A model generated the notes under the pieces. The model saw nothing but the letters and a program-made list of their open reading frames with translations, was not told the origin of the DNA and ran no database searches. From the IMG/VR virus record IMGVR_UViG_3300028840_000318, positions 1 through 58,036 of that record: a DNA stretch of 58,036 nucleotides. One strand, given 5' to 3'. This DNA comes from a virus. Positions 19,411-28,195 of this stretch are shown piece after piece; position 1 is the stretch's first letter, and every line of letters starts with the position of its first letter. A program made the position numbers and the translations under genes.

Positions 19411-21818
19411 CAAAAGGGCCTTTCACTTGTGTTGGTCAATTTGCCTTCTTCAGCGGCCACGGGTTGCCAATCATACGGGCCACCGTATTGGTCATCAAAA
19501 TACTGACGGCACTTGGCCAGGGAAGGAAACAGGTGGCACCATCGGCGGGCGTGCGTGACCTTAACACCACCATATTGCGGGTCTTCCCAACGTTCTTCAA
19601 CTGTGCGTTGCTTCTTTTCAAGGCCAGGGCATACCTTCTTCAAAAACATGCCAAGCATGGTTTCATTGGCACGCCTGTTGTTGCCTGTTGCCTGTTGCGT
19701 TGAAATGAAGTCTTGATAAATGTCTTTTGACTTCATCCATTCTGACCATGGCTTGTCTTCTATTACATAACCTTGTTGAAGGCATTTATACCACCAAGCC
19801 ACGTCAGGTGCAAAGCTTAACTTCTTTTGGTCTTGCAGTGCTTCCGTTGCTGGTGCCTTGCGCACGTTGAAGTCTTGCAGGTCAACATTCAACAGCATGT
19901 GCAACAATGCTTCACGCCCGCCATTTTTGTGCATGAAGGCGTGCAGCTTTGCAAAATATGCGTTGTCCTGACGCCGCTTGTCAGACACGTCAAGCACAAA
20001 AAAGCGCCGTTCATCCGTTCCGGCAGGCACCACCCAATCACTATTTGAAGCCAACAAAATGTGCGTATAGTTTGGCCCTGGTTCAGCGTCAACGCCCTTG
20101 GCTTCAAAAGTTATTAGTTCTTCAGTGATTAACATTTTTAAAACGCTTTCATGCTTCTTGTCACCTGCAAAAAATGCTTCATCACCAAACAACACCACAC
20201 AGTCACGCAAGTGCGCATTGAATGAGCCCACCAAGTGCTTGGGGTCACTGACGGCCAAGTAATGTCTGCCCCACAGTGAACCAAACATTTTCACCATGAA
20301 GCTTTTGCCCGTGCCACGCTTGCCACGCATCACAACGGCTGTTTCACCTGGGCAATCAGGCTTTTGCACGGCCCTGGCCATCCATTTTATCAAATAGTCA
20401 TAATATTCAGCATTACCGCAACAGATGTTTTCAAGTACATGGTCAAGGAAGGGCTGACAGTCACCGGCAATGGCTTCACAGTTGAAGCCTTTCCAAAGGT
20501 TGTATGCGTCAGTCAGTTCTTGCCCAGGTGCAAAGGCAATGGTTTCAAATTGACGCCGTTGCGGGTGTTCCAACCACCACTTGCCCAGGGGTTTCATTAC
20601 TGGTGCGCCGTCTTTGTTCTTGCCAACTTCAACCTTGGTGTTCATGTATCGGTTGCGGAAGTTCTCAAAAGATTGACGTGAAAGCCTTGGCCTTTTTAAC
20701 GCGTGGTCAAACACTTCTGACACTGTAAGGCATTTTCCACCAAGGTCACTTATGACGGCATGGCGTTTGTTCAGTTCCATCAGCTTGGGGTCAACGGCAT
20801 TTTCTTTGGCCTGTTCAATCTGCCTTAGTGCGTAACGTTCTGCCGTCCGGCCCTTTTCAAGCACGCTTTCACTGATTGCAAAGTCAGGGTCAGTAATAAC
20901 TGAATATATTACCTTGTCAGGCACTTCACGGCGGGCCAATTCACAGCACACGGCAAAAAGCGCTTCACTTCTTGACGGGTACTTGTGCGGGTCATTTGGG
21001 TCTTGGCCAGTTACAATGACGGCCTTGCACCAATCCGGCACGGGTCCGGCCTTGGCGTGCTTGTCAAGTTCCTTGTCTGCATCATCCAGCCTGGGAAGTT
21101 CTCCACTGACGTCAACGGTGTTGCCCGTGAAGCCTGTGTCATCTTTTGTTTGAATCAGGGGTGCGGGCGTGAATGACTTCAGCGGGTAAACGTTGTCAGG
21201 GTTGAATTCAACAAGCTTGGCCAATTGCTTCTTTTGGCCTTTTTTGATCTTCTTTGCATTGGGAAGGTTAAGCGTTCCAGGCAACCGCATAATGCGGTCA
21301 ATGTTGTGGCATTGGTCAGCGCCAAAATTCAATTCAAGCTGTATATTATAGCGCTTTGCATCTTCTGCTTTGCTCAAGTCACCGTGAATTGGAATTGCTT
21401 CTTGAAGCTTCCAAAAACCCTGATAACCACCACCACTGAAAACAATGACTGTTGGTGGTGGTATGTCATTTGGTGGCGCTTTCAACAGCTTCAGCGCACG
21501 CGCCTGTTCTTCTTGAAAGTCTTCACCTGCACGCGGGTCAATGTCAATGTGCAGCCAAGCCACTTCACGCACGTCTTCACGTTCAGCCTTGCGCTTCATG
21601 TCCTTGATGCAAGGGTTGACATGAAAATAAATGTTGCGCGTGCCGTTGTGGGTTTGAAGCCACTTTTGAAGTTCTCCTTTGGCTTCTTCCCTGAAGGTCT
21701 TGGTTTCTATCTTGCGCCGGTCCAATGTGATTGCTGTTAACACCCACGGGCCACCGGCTTGCCACTTCTGCAAAAAGTCATATGCTGCTTTGTTGTCCGG
21801 CTTTGGTTTGGTTGCCAT
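19410..21818 (-). CDS. Primase-helicase (AEP primase domain plus SF3-type ATPase)
   Basis: An 802-aa protein. The N-terminal third has archaeo-eukaryotic primase features: WLHIDID with D92/D94, a SGGGYQGFW motif near 128-136 and HNIDRIMRLPGT near 171-182. The C-terminal half carries an SF3/virus-type ATPase: GKRGTGKS at 499-506, VVLFGDEAFF with D546/E547, and a sensor-like ILLASNSDW. It would prime and unwind the phage DNA together with the family A polymerase. The ATG at 21818 overlaps the HTH gene by 41 bp and has only a weak TTGGAT site, so its translation may be coupled. Confidence 0.85.
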   Translation of the reverse strand: MATKPKPDNKAAYDFLQKWQAGGPWVLTAITLDRRKIETKTFREEAKGELQKWLQTHNGTRNIYFHVNPCIKDMKRKAEREDVREVAWLHIDIDPRAGEDFQEEQARALKLLKAPPNDIPPPTVIVFSGGGYQGFWKLQEAIPIHGDLSKAEDAKRYNIQLELNFGADQCHNIDRIMRLPGTLNLPNAKKIKKGQKKQLAKLVEFNPDNVYPLKSFTPAPLIQTKDDTGFTGNTVDVSGELPRLDDADKELDKHAKAGPVPDWCKAVIVTGQDPNDPHKYPSRSEALFAVCCELARREVPDKVIYSVITDPDFAISESVLEKGRTAERYALRQIEQAKENAVDPKLMELNKRHAVISDLGGKCLTVSEVFDHALKRPRLSRQSFENFRNRYMNTKVEVGKNKDGAPVMKPLGKWWLEHPQRRQFETIAFAPGQELTDAYNLWKGFNCEAIAGDCQPFLDHVLENICCGNAEYYDYLIKWMARAVQKPDCPGETAVVMRGKRGTGKSFMVKMFGSLWGRHYLAVSDPKHLVGSFNAHLRDCVVLFGDEAFFAGDKKHESVLKMLITEELITFEAKGVDAEPGPNYTHILLASNSDWVVPAGTDERRFFVLDVSDKRRQDNAYFAKLHAFMHKNGGREALLHMLLNVDLQDFNVRKAPATEALQDQKKLSFAPDVAWWYKCLQQGYVIEDKPWSEWMKSKDIYQDFISTQQATGNNRRANETMLGMFLKKVCPGLEKKQRTVEERWEDPQYGGVKVTHARRWCHLFPSLAKCRQYFDDQYGGPYDWQPVAAEEGKLTNTSERPF

Positions 21819-22143
21819 ATGTATCCAATCCCCAATAGTTCAACAAACGTTCAATGCGCAATTTCCCATGTTCCATCATGGCAATGACCGGCTTCTTGAC
21901 GCCAAGGTCACGGCCAACCTGCCACTGCTTCTTGCCTGCCCGCTTGCGCATAATCACGCAAACTTCACACGGCTTCAACGGCCTGCCACCCAGGTGAATG
22001 GTTGGCGGCTTGTCATGCTTTGCAAACTGGCCACGGGTCCAACACCTATACTTGGCATATGAAAGGCCAAGGTGTTCTGCCATTTGCATCTGCGTCAGAC
22101 CAAGACGCCGCCGCTTGACAAACATTTTTTCAGTATATGTCAA
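21778..22143 (-). CDS. Tandem helix-turn-helix DNA-binding protein
   Basis: About 121 aa. One XRE-like HTH lies in RRRLGLTQMQMAEHLGLSYA and a second in MRKRAGKKQWQVGRDLGVKK. Two HTH units suit the paired palindromes at 10932 and 18096, but that link is only an inference. The start is uncertain: a TTG at 22143 overlaps the upstream stop as TTGA; an ATG at 22125 and a TTG at 22194 are alternatives. Confidence 0.66.
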   Translation of the reverse strand: MTYTEKMFVKRRRLGLTQMQMAEHLGLSYAKYRCWTRGQFAKHDKPPTIHLGGRPLKPCEVCVIMRKRAGKKQWQVGRDLGVKKPVIAMMEHGKLRIERLLNYWGLDTYGNQTKAGQQSSI

Positions 22144-22547
22144 ATGTCTTGGAAACACTTCAACAGTTCCAGTTTTGAAGGTTTGGTTGGCCAATAGACA
22201 AGGGCGTTGTCAACCAATTCTTGATACAGCACACGGCCAACCTTCTGTGCTGCAAACCGGCCACCAAACAAAAACCATTCATTGCCAACCTGCAAAAGAA
22301 GAAAAACTTTGCCACCCTTCAGGTGGCGCTTCAATATCCATGCACGCTGTTGCTTGGTGTAATGTTGTATTTTAACTTTTGTACAGTGCAATTTTTTTGG
22401 CAATGTGTCAAGGCTTTTTAATTCAATCCACCCTTCAATGTAATTCACGTCAGGCGTGCCAGGGTAAACAGGGTTTTCAACCGCAATGGCGTCAAGCGGC
22501 TTCAGGGCGTCAATCACAAAGCGCCGTTGGTGTTTTTCACGGGCCAT
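22140..22547 (-). CDS. PD-(D/E)XK nuclease-like protein (VRR-NUC or resolvase type)
   Basis: A 135-aa protein with D33 in PGTPDVN and E42-x-K44 in GWIELK, the core of a PD-(D/E)XK nuclease, followed by a basic helix and KVFLLLQVGNEWFLFGG. Small phage enzymes of this type trim or resolve DNA branches. The ATG at 22547 is in a GGTTGATGAA context; an upstream ATG would overlap the small membrane gene. It lies between the polymerase and primase genes, which supports a replication or recombination role. Confidence 0.72.
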   Translation of the reverse strand: MAREKHQRRFVIDALKPLDAIAVENPVYPGTPDVNYIEGWIELKSLDTLPKKLHCTKVKIQHYTKQQRAWILKRHLKGGKVFLLLQVGNEWFLFGGRFAAQKVGRVLYQELVDNALVYWPTKPSKLELLKCFQDI

Positions 22548-22551
22548 TTCA

Positions 22552-22710
22552 TCAACCCCAAGCGCCCAAGAAAAGAGTGACAAACCATTCAACCACATGG
22601 AAGCCAAAGCCAAAGGCAGCGCCAATCAACACGTATTTGAACAGGTCTTGAAAGGTATATGCTGCGTTGTCACCAATGCGTTTCACTGCTTCAAGTTTTC
22701 TGTTTGCCAT
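22552..22710 (-). CDS. Small membrane protein, 52 aa
   Basis: Starts MANRKLEAVK behind AAAAGGAGCGTGCCAAA. The C-terminal half (FKYVLIGAAFGFGFHVVEWF, then VTLFLGAW) is one long or two short TM helices. It overlaps the GIY-YIG gene by 28 bp. Unknown role. Confidence 0.6.
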   Translation of the reverse strand: MANRKLEAVKRIGDNAAYTFQDLFKYVLIGAAFGFGFHVVEWFVTLFLGAWG

Positions 22711-22982
22711 TTTGGCACGCTCCTTTTGTTTCTTCCGCACAGTTTGCACCATTTGCAAACGTCACGGCGGTTTTTCAATTTGCGTTCAAAGTTCCGGTCA
22801 GCGCCTTTGAAAACATGCGCAACTTCTATTTTGCAGCCTGCCGCAACAGCGGCCTTGACCAACGGGTTGCCATTGCCGTTGCAGTGCGTGGCAAGGCGTG
22901 TGCTGACTTCTTTTTCACAGAAGCCAATGTAATGGCGTGCGTGCTTGTATGGCGGGTCAAAGTGCAACACATACACTGTCAT
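22683..22982 (-). CDS. GIY-YIG-type nuclease domain protein
   Basis: A 99-aa protein. VYVLHF (3-8) and HYIGFC (17-22) form the two GIY-YIG strands, followed by a conserved-looking Arg (STRLATH), GNGNPLVKAA and ADRNFERKLKN with the expected Glu. C-terminal CKWCKLC is probably a zinc knuckle. Small phage members are often stand-alone nucleases of unknown target. It sits just downstream of the DNA polymerase gene. Confidence 0.75.
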   Translation of the reverse strand: MTVYVLHFDPPYKHARHYIGFCEKEVSTRLATHCNGNGNPLVKAAVAAGCKIEVAHVFKGADRNFERKLKNRRDVCKWCKLCGRNKRSVPKWQTENLKQ

Positions 22983-22997
22983 GGTCTTTTTCTCCTT

Positions 22998-24914
22998 TTA
23001 TGCAGCTTCACCCCAACTTGGCCCAACTTCAACGTCAACTTTTGAAGGCACTGAAAGCTTGTATGCTTCACACATAATGCGGCCAATTTCTTCTGCCTGG
23101 GCTTTGCTTTCAGCGGTTCCGTCAATTTCATCATGCACCTGAAGTTGCATATAGTGGCCCGCTTTGTCCACGTCCACCAAGGCACGCTTGGTTTGGTCAC
23201 CGGCACTGCCCTGAATTAACCGGTTCAGTGCCTTGTATGTCCAATCATAACGGCCCTTGGCATCTTCAGGGAAGCGGCAGCGCCGCCCGCTTAACGTGAT
23301 AATATAACCGCGCCGCAAGGCGGCTTTTTCAGCCTTCTTGGCAACGTCTTTGATATAAGGCGCATGAGCATTGAACGTGTCAAGAATGGCCTGGGCTTCA
23401 TCACCTGCAATTTCAATCATGTTGCCAAACCGGTTTTCAACCCAGGCGGTTGGAAGGCCCAGGGAAGCGGCAAGCTTTGCGCCGCCCATACCATAACACA
23501 GGCCAAGAAATATCTGCTTGGCGTCTTTGCGCTTCAGGCCGGTCAGTTCAGCCATGAAGTCATGGTTGTCTGTGTTGGGGTCATCAATGTACTTTTGCAC
23601 GGCCTTGCCCGCTGCCCTGCATCCGGCCATGTATGCAAAATGGGTGGTCAATCGTGGTTCTTGCTGTGAATAGTCATCTGCATACCAAATGCCGCCTTCA
23701 TCCGGCACGTAAATTTTGCGCCACATTGGGCCAAGTTCTTCATCACGGCTTGGTTGTTGTTGCAGGTTGGGTTTTTCGGAAGACAAGCGGCCAAAGGCAG
23801 CGCCCTTGATACCATTGCGGTCTTCATTGCGTAACTGATTAAAGTGGCAGTGTATGCGGCCATTCACAAGGTGTTCACGTATGGAATGGGCAAAGGTGGT
23901 GCGCACCTTGTTGACGGTCCTGGCACGCAATATGCAATCAGCAACTTTGTGGTTCACCTTCTTCAGCACAAATTTGTCAATGTTGGGCGTGCCGTTCTTG
24001 TTGATTGCAGGCTTGAAGCCAATTGCTTTCAGGGCAGGTGCAACAGCGGCACCCTTCCAAACGTTGCCAACACCAATGTCAACGCCTGTGCGTTCCTTGA
24101 CTATTTTTAACGCTTTGACTTCTTCCGCATATGTGTGCTTTTCAACAAGTTCAAGTTGCTTCAGGTCAACCCTGACGCCACGGCGCTTCATCTTCAGAAG
24201 CACGGGCATGACGTCACTTTCAAGGTCATACACTTCCCACAGGTCTTGGTCATCAATTATGCGTTCCTGACGCCGCAACAACTGCAATGGCAAGCGCACG
24301 TCACCTTCACCATACGCGCCAACGTAACGCGCCGGAAGCTTCCACAGGTCTGCTTTTGGGTCAATGTTGAAATCACGGGCAGCTTCACGCAAAAGCGTTT
24401 CATCTTTTGGTGGCAGTTGGTGCCTTTTCAGCACAGCGTTCAGGCTGTAACGGTGTTGCAGTTCATCAATAAGCGGTTCAGCAATTAGCACGTCACGGAA
24501 GCGCTTGACCTTGGGAAAAGTCAAACCGGCTTCCATCATGTAATCAAGGTCATATTGCAGATTGGCACCCACAATTTCACCGTCAAAGTCATTCAAGCGG
24601 TCTTGCAGGTAATTCAGCACGTGGCCACGGTCAAGGTTGTCACCACCTTCATGGGCAAAAGGCATGTAGTGGCTTGGCCCGTCTTCTATGCCAAAAGAAA
24701 TGCCGCACATGAAGCCGTCACGGCGCACGGCAGGGCCAAGGCCACCACGCTTCAACCCTGGGTCACAGCCTTCAATGTCCAGGGCCACACGTTTGGCGTT
24801 TGTCCACATGGGCAGCTTGTCAACTGGCGTTGGCTTCCAACTGCTTTTTGGCTTCCAACTGCTTTTTGGCGTGAACATTGGCATTTGTCCAGGCAAGGGC
24901 TTCCGGTATGCCAT
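22998..24914 (-). CDS. DNA polymerase, family A, with 3'-5' exonuclease
   Basis: A 638-aa protein. Exonuclease motifs: D46-I-E48, N118 to D122, and Y201 with D205. Polymerase motifs: DDYSQQEPR (413-421, motif A), R462-x3-K466-x7-Y474-G (motif B) and V593-H-D-E (motif C). It is the phage replicase. The ATG at 24914 lies one base after the helicase stop, behind AAGGGG. Residues 18-28 contain SSWKPKSSWKP, from an exact 18-bp tandem duplication (24835-24870). Confidence 0.93.
   Translation of the reverse strand: MAYRKPLPGQMPMFTPKSSWKPKSSWKPTPVDKLPMWTNAKRVALDIEGCDPGLKRGGLGPAVRRDGFMCGISFGIEDGPSHYMPFAHEGGDNLDRGHVLNYLQDRLNDFDGEIVGANLQYDLDYMMEAGLTFPKVKRFRDVLIAEPLIDELQHRYSLNAVLKRHQLPPKDETLLREAARDFNIDPKADLWKLPARYVGAYGEGDVRLPLQLLRRQERIIDDQDLWEVYDLESDVMPVLLKMKRRGVRVDLKQLELVEKHTYAEEVKALKIVKERTGVDIGVGNVWKGAAVAPALKAIGFKPAINKNGTPNIDKFVLKKVNHKVADCILRARTVNKVRTTFAHSIREHLVNGRIHCHFNQLRNEDRNGIKGAAFGRLSSEKPNLQQQPSRDEELGPMWRKIYVPDEGGIWYADDYSQQEPRLTTHFAYMAGCRAAGKAVQKYIDDPNTDNHDFMAELTGLKRKDAKQIFLGLCYGMGGAKLAASLGLPTAWVENRFGNMIEIAGDEAQAILDTFNAHAPYIKDVAKKAEKAALRRGYIITLSGRRCRFPEDAKGRYDWTYKALNRLIQGSAGDQTKRALVDVDKAGHYMQLQVHDEIDGTAESKAQAEEIGRIMCEAYKLSVPSKVDVEVGPSWGEAA
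24835..24870. repeat. Tandem 18-bp duplication in the polymerase N-terminus
   Basis: TTCCAACTGCTTTTTGGC occurs twice in a row, adding six residues (SSWKPK repeated). It lies before the exonuclease domain and keeps frame. A recent slippage event or an assembly artefact are both possible. Confidence 0.85.
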
Positions 24915-24915
24915 A

Positions 24916-26145
24916 TCAATACCCCTTCACAATTGTGACTTTTTCCGCTGCCCGTGTCACGGCAGTGTACAGCCAGTTGGTGCGGTTGGCTTTGAAAGCT
25001 GCACTTTCATCAAATATCAAGACGTCATCCCATTGACTGCCCTGGGCTTTGTGACACGTCAGTGCATAACCATAGTCAAATTCATCTGCAAGCTTCCTAT
25101 CCCACCACGGCATTTTCAGGTCTTTGCCTTCAAAAATGCTTCTGTGCGCCATGGTTTCAATGCCGTTGCTCTTTGCTTCCACTGTGTCAGGCAGCACGGT
25201 CAATTCAACGTAACTGTCATCATGGTAACCAACGTCAGCAACGCGCCACAAACTGCCGTTCAAAAAACCTTCATCATAGTTGTTGCGCAAGCACACAAGC
25301 TTGTCATTGACCACCGGCAGCGGGTCAGTATTGCCGCCAAGTTCTCTTATTCGATTATTGCAGGCACGGCGGGTGTTGTTACGACCAACAAGAATTTGGT
25401 CAACCTGGGTGGCCATGTCTTGCTGAATTTCAGCACGCTGAATGACTGCACTGTCACCATACTTGCCATATTGCAGCTTGTTGCCTTTGCGTATATCTGT
25501 GGCAATTCTTATGATTGGATTGTCAGCGGCCTGCCTGTGGATTTCTGAAAGCATCATGTGCGGTTTGCCCAGGGTGAAAAAGCCACCGTCACCAACCGGC
25601 GGCAGTTGGGCAGGGTCACCAAGCACCAAAATGGGCGTGCCAAAGTCAAGAAGGTCTTGGCCCATTTGCTTGCCCACCATTGAACACTCGTCTATTATCA
25701 CAAGGTCAGCGCTTTTGACCACACTGTCATGGTTGACGCGGAAGAACGGCTTTGAAAGTTCAAGTTCTTCTTTGTCAATGTCACGCTTCAGCTTCAGCAC
25801 TTCCTTGCTGCCTGCAAGGTCATCACCCTGGCGTTGCAGTTGGTCAACAACTTCAGCCAGGGCTTGCTTCAATTCAAGAAGTTTTTCTTTGCTTTTGTCA
25901 GCGGTATGGTAACACAAGGAATGGATGGTTGAAGCGCCAATGCAGCCCTTTTGCTGAAGAACATATGCGGCCTTGCCAGTGTATGCGGCAAAGATAACAT
26001 TGCCACCAACGTCTTCTGCAATTGTCTTGGCCAGGGTGGTCTTGCCGGTTCCGGCATATCCAAAAAGCTTGTACAGGGGTTCACGGGCTCCAAACCATTT
26101 TTTGATTGACTGCAAGGCTTGGTCTTGTTGCGGGCTCCACTTCAT
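24916..26145 (-). CDS. RecD/Dda-like SF1 helicase
   Basis: A 409-aa protein. GYAGTGKTT (29-37), D152-E-C-S, GDPAQLPPVG, and the C-terminal ALTCHKAQGSQW and YTAVTRA are the RecD2/Dda-type SF1B motifs, implying 5'-3' unwinding. It shares an operon with the polymerase. The ATG follows the standard signal AAAAGGAGCAACACCA. Confidence 0.88.
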   Translation of the reverse strand: MKWSPQQDQALQSIKKWFGAREPLYKLFGYAGTGKTTLAKTIAEDVGGNVIFAAYTGKAAYVLQQKGCIGASTIHSLCYHTADKSKEKLLELKQALAEVVDQLQRQGDDLAGSKEVLKLKRDIDKEELELSKPFFRVNHDSVVKSADLVIIDECSMVGKQMGQDLLDFGTPILVLGDPAQLPPVGDGGFFTLGKPHMMLSEIHRQAADNPIIRIATDIRKGNKLQYGKYGDSAVIQRAEIQQDMATQVDQILVGRNNTRRACNNRIRELGGNTDPLPVVNDKLVCLRNNYDEGFLNGSLWRVADVGYHDDSYVELTVLPDTVEAKSNGIETMAHRSIFEGKDLKMPWWDRKLADEFDYGYALTCHKAQGSQWDDVLIFDESAAFKANRTNWLYTAVTRAAEKVTIVKGY

Positions 26146-26179
26146 TGGTGTTGCTCCTTTTCTAATAGGTTGAAAGCTG

Positions 26180-26209
26180 CCACGGGAAGCATTGCCGTGC
26201 TTCCCGTGG
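26180..26209 (-). terminator. Strong hairpin between the SSB-like and helicase genes
   Basis: A 12-bp perfect stem (CCACGGGAAGCA with TGCTTCCCGTGG) and a 6-base loop, about 50 bp past the SSB-like stop. No T-tract follows. It may cap the SSB-like mRNA and lower readthrough into the helicase gene. Confidence 0.45.
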
Positions 26210-26259
26210 TCTTATGCGGGCCTGTATGGCCTTGGCATGGTCAATGCCATGTCAAGCTA

Positions 26260-27123
26260 TTAGAACGGCGGTTTGCCACCGGAAGTGGAAGCGGCACCAC
26301 CTTCAGCGCCTTCAGTTGCAGCGCCCTGTTGCGTTTCATAAGAAGCACGGGCAACACCACTGTCAACCATGTCCTTGCAGGCCACGGCGGCTTCAAAACG
26401 CGGGTCATTGGGTGGCAGTAAACTGTCACGCACGGTGTTGTTGGCGGGTTGCAGGCTGACGTTGAAGAATTTGCCCTTGTTGTTTTTGTCAGCCACGGAA
26501 GTCAGGCGGGTCATGTGGGCAAACATCGGCGGCTTGATCTTCCGGCCTTCATCCGTCTTCAGCATGAACATTGAAAGCTTGGTGTTCCAACGCTTATACA
26601 CTTTGATTTTTGTGGAAGTGAAGGCCAGCACAGCCAGTTCTGTGGGGTCTTCCGGTTCTTCACCACAGGTCACCCCGTACACATAGAAGGTTTCAACAAG
26701 GTCATTTTCACCAACCCTGTACTTGCCAAAGTCATCTGCTTCAGCCTTGGCGTCAGCCACAATTTGACTTGTTGGGTCATGCACGGCCACAAAGCCACCA
26801 CCCGCGTCACGTGGCACCCATTCAACAAACACGTGCTGTGTCATGGCAGGCACAAACAAGACGCCTTCTTTGCCTTCATACAGTTCTTCAGTCACGGTGT
26901 TGTAAATCATACCAGCTTTGGCACCTTCAATGCCACCCTGGTCAACGTCTTCCACCTGGGGTGAAAGCGCCTGCAAGATACCAAGAAAAGGTATTGCCAA
27001 GTCATCTGCCGTTTGGTTTTCAAACCCCTGGCCGTCATAGTCTGCATAATCAGACACAACAACGTCACCAGCTTGCCGTTTGGCCACTTCTTTGCCCTTT
27101 GCCGCGTTTTTCTTTGCTGCCAT
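26260..27123 (-). CDS. Putative single-stranded DNA-binding protein
   Basis: A 287-aa protein with a Lys-rich N-terminus, a beta-rich core (DLAIPFLGILQALSPQ, then KAGMIYNTVT, then VEWVPRDAGGGFV) and a Gly/Ser-rich tail ending GGKPPF, like the acidic or aromatic tips of SSB proteins. I recognise the core as a phage family found beside replication genes. The SSB role is inferred from position and tail. The ATG follows AAAGGAGTATTATC. Confidence 0.62.
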   Translation of the reverse strand: MAAKKNAAKGKEVAKRQAGDVVVSDYADYDGQGFENQTADDLAIPFLGILQALSPQVEDVDQGGIEGAKAGMIYNTVTEELYEGKEGVLFVPAMTQHVFVEWVPRDAGGGFVAVHDPTSQIVADAKAEADDFGKYRVGENDLVETFYVYGVTCGEEPEDPTELAVLAFTSTKIKVYKRWNTKLSMFMLKTDEGRKIKPPMFAHMTRLTSVADKNNKGKFFNVSLQPANNTVRDSLLPPNDPRFEAAVACKDMVDSGVARASYETQQGAATEGAEGGAASTSGGKPPF

Positions 27124-27241
27124 GATAATACTCCTTTGAAAATGATTTTTTATGGCTCCCTTTTACGTGCAGCCATGCAAGGCACGTTTGCCCAACGGGC
27201 AACCCCTTCACCACTTTGCAGGTGACGCAAGCTGTATTTTC

Positions 27242-27838
27242 TCATTTAACTTTTGTCACACGTTGCCTGAAAACACCAAGAATGTCAAGCGGTACTTCTT
27301 CACCTTCTTCAAGAAGTTTTTTGACAAGGCTGGAAAGCGTGCCAGCATGTACGCTTGATTCATCCGTCAGGTTCAGCACGCCGCCAAGGCGTTCAACGGT
27401 CTTGGGGTCATCCAGCAAGTGCTTCAACGCATCTGCCTGGGCTTCTTCACCCTTGCCAAACTGCACCTTGACAAGCCGTTTTATAATGGCGTCATGTCCG
27501 TTTTCACGCAACCACGCAAAACCACGGGCCTGATTCTTTTTGGCAATGCTGGCCCGCACCTTTTCACTGACTTCAATTTCAAGCCCGTCCACCGTTTTGA
27601 ATTGCTCAAGCTTCAAGCGGTCCATGACTTCCGGCAATTCAATTTCATTCACCTGCCGCAAGTTCTCTTTGGCCTTGCGCAAGTCTTCTTCAGCTTTTAT
27701 CACCTGGGCTTCAAGTGACACTTGCCGTGCGGCCAGGGTTGAAAGCTTTTTCAGGTCATCAACTTCCGGTTCTGCCTGATAGTCTGAATAATCAAAAGCG
27801 GGTGGATTGATTTCATTGTGTTCTTCTTTTTTGGCCAT
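27242..27838 (-). CDS. Coiled-coil replication-region protein, 198 aa
   Basis: An acidic N-terminus and a long coiled coil (about 28-75) are followed by a compact domain (GLEIEVSEKVRASIAKKNQA, then FAWLRENGHDAIIKRLVKV). Genes of this shape often sit next to the SSB-like gene in phages; function unknown. Start at MAKKEE behind AAAAGGAGAACGGCC. Confidence 0.68.
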   Translation of the reverse strand: MAKKEEHNEINPPAFDYSDYQAEPEVDDLKKLSTLAARQVSLEAQVIKAEEDLRKAKENLRQVNEIELPEVMDRLKLEQFKTVDGLEIEVSEKVRASIAKKNQARGFAWLRENGHDAIIKRLVKVQFGKGEEAQADALKHLLDDPKTVERLGGVLNLTDESSVHAGTLSSLVKKLLEEGEEVPLDILGVFRQRVTKVK

Positions 27839-27868
27839 GGCCGTTCTCCTTTTCTGCCCAGGGGTTTG

Positions 27869-28195
27869 CTATTCACTGACGCCGTTGGCGTTGTGCTTCT
27901 TCCAATCACGTTGAAACACTGACGCACACGTGTCTTCAATTATGCTTTCAATGTCAAATTCCATGCCGTTGCAAAAGGCCATTAGATACACAAAAATGTC
28001 ACCAACAGCGTCTTTCATGTTGGCCACGTGGTCTTCATTGCCACGGATACCCTGCAAGCTTTTCAACCGTGCGTGTGACAGTTCACCAAGTTCTTCTTGC
28101 AGGCCAAGCAACATCAGGTTGGGGTCAATTTCAGGGCCAAAGTTCTTCACGCTGAAAGCTAACTGAAGCGCCTGAAGTTCTCTAATTGTTTTCAT
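27869..28195 (-). CDS. MazG-like nucleotide pyrophosphohydrolase
   Basis: A 108-aa protein with E34-E35-x2-E38 and K61-D62-x3-D66 (KDAVGDIFVYL), the MazG/all-alpha NTP-PPase metal site. Phage versions hydrolyse (d)NTPs or ppGpp-like alarmones or clean up unwanted dNTPs. The ATG at 28195 lies 9 nt after GGAG. It overlaps the ThyX-like gene by 14 bp. Confidence 0.75.
   Translation of the reverse strand: MKTIRELQALQLAFSVKNFGPEIDPNLMLLGLQEELGELSHARLKSLQGIRGNEDHVANMKDAVGDIFVYLMAFCNGMEFDIESIIEDTCASVFQRDWKKHNANGVSE

Noticed and set aside
26241-26259. TTGACA-like hexamer upstream of the helicase gene
   Set aside because: No TAnnnT box occurs 16-18 bp downstream, so it is not counted as a promoter.
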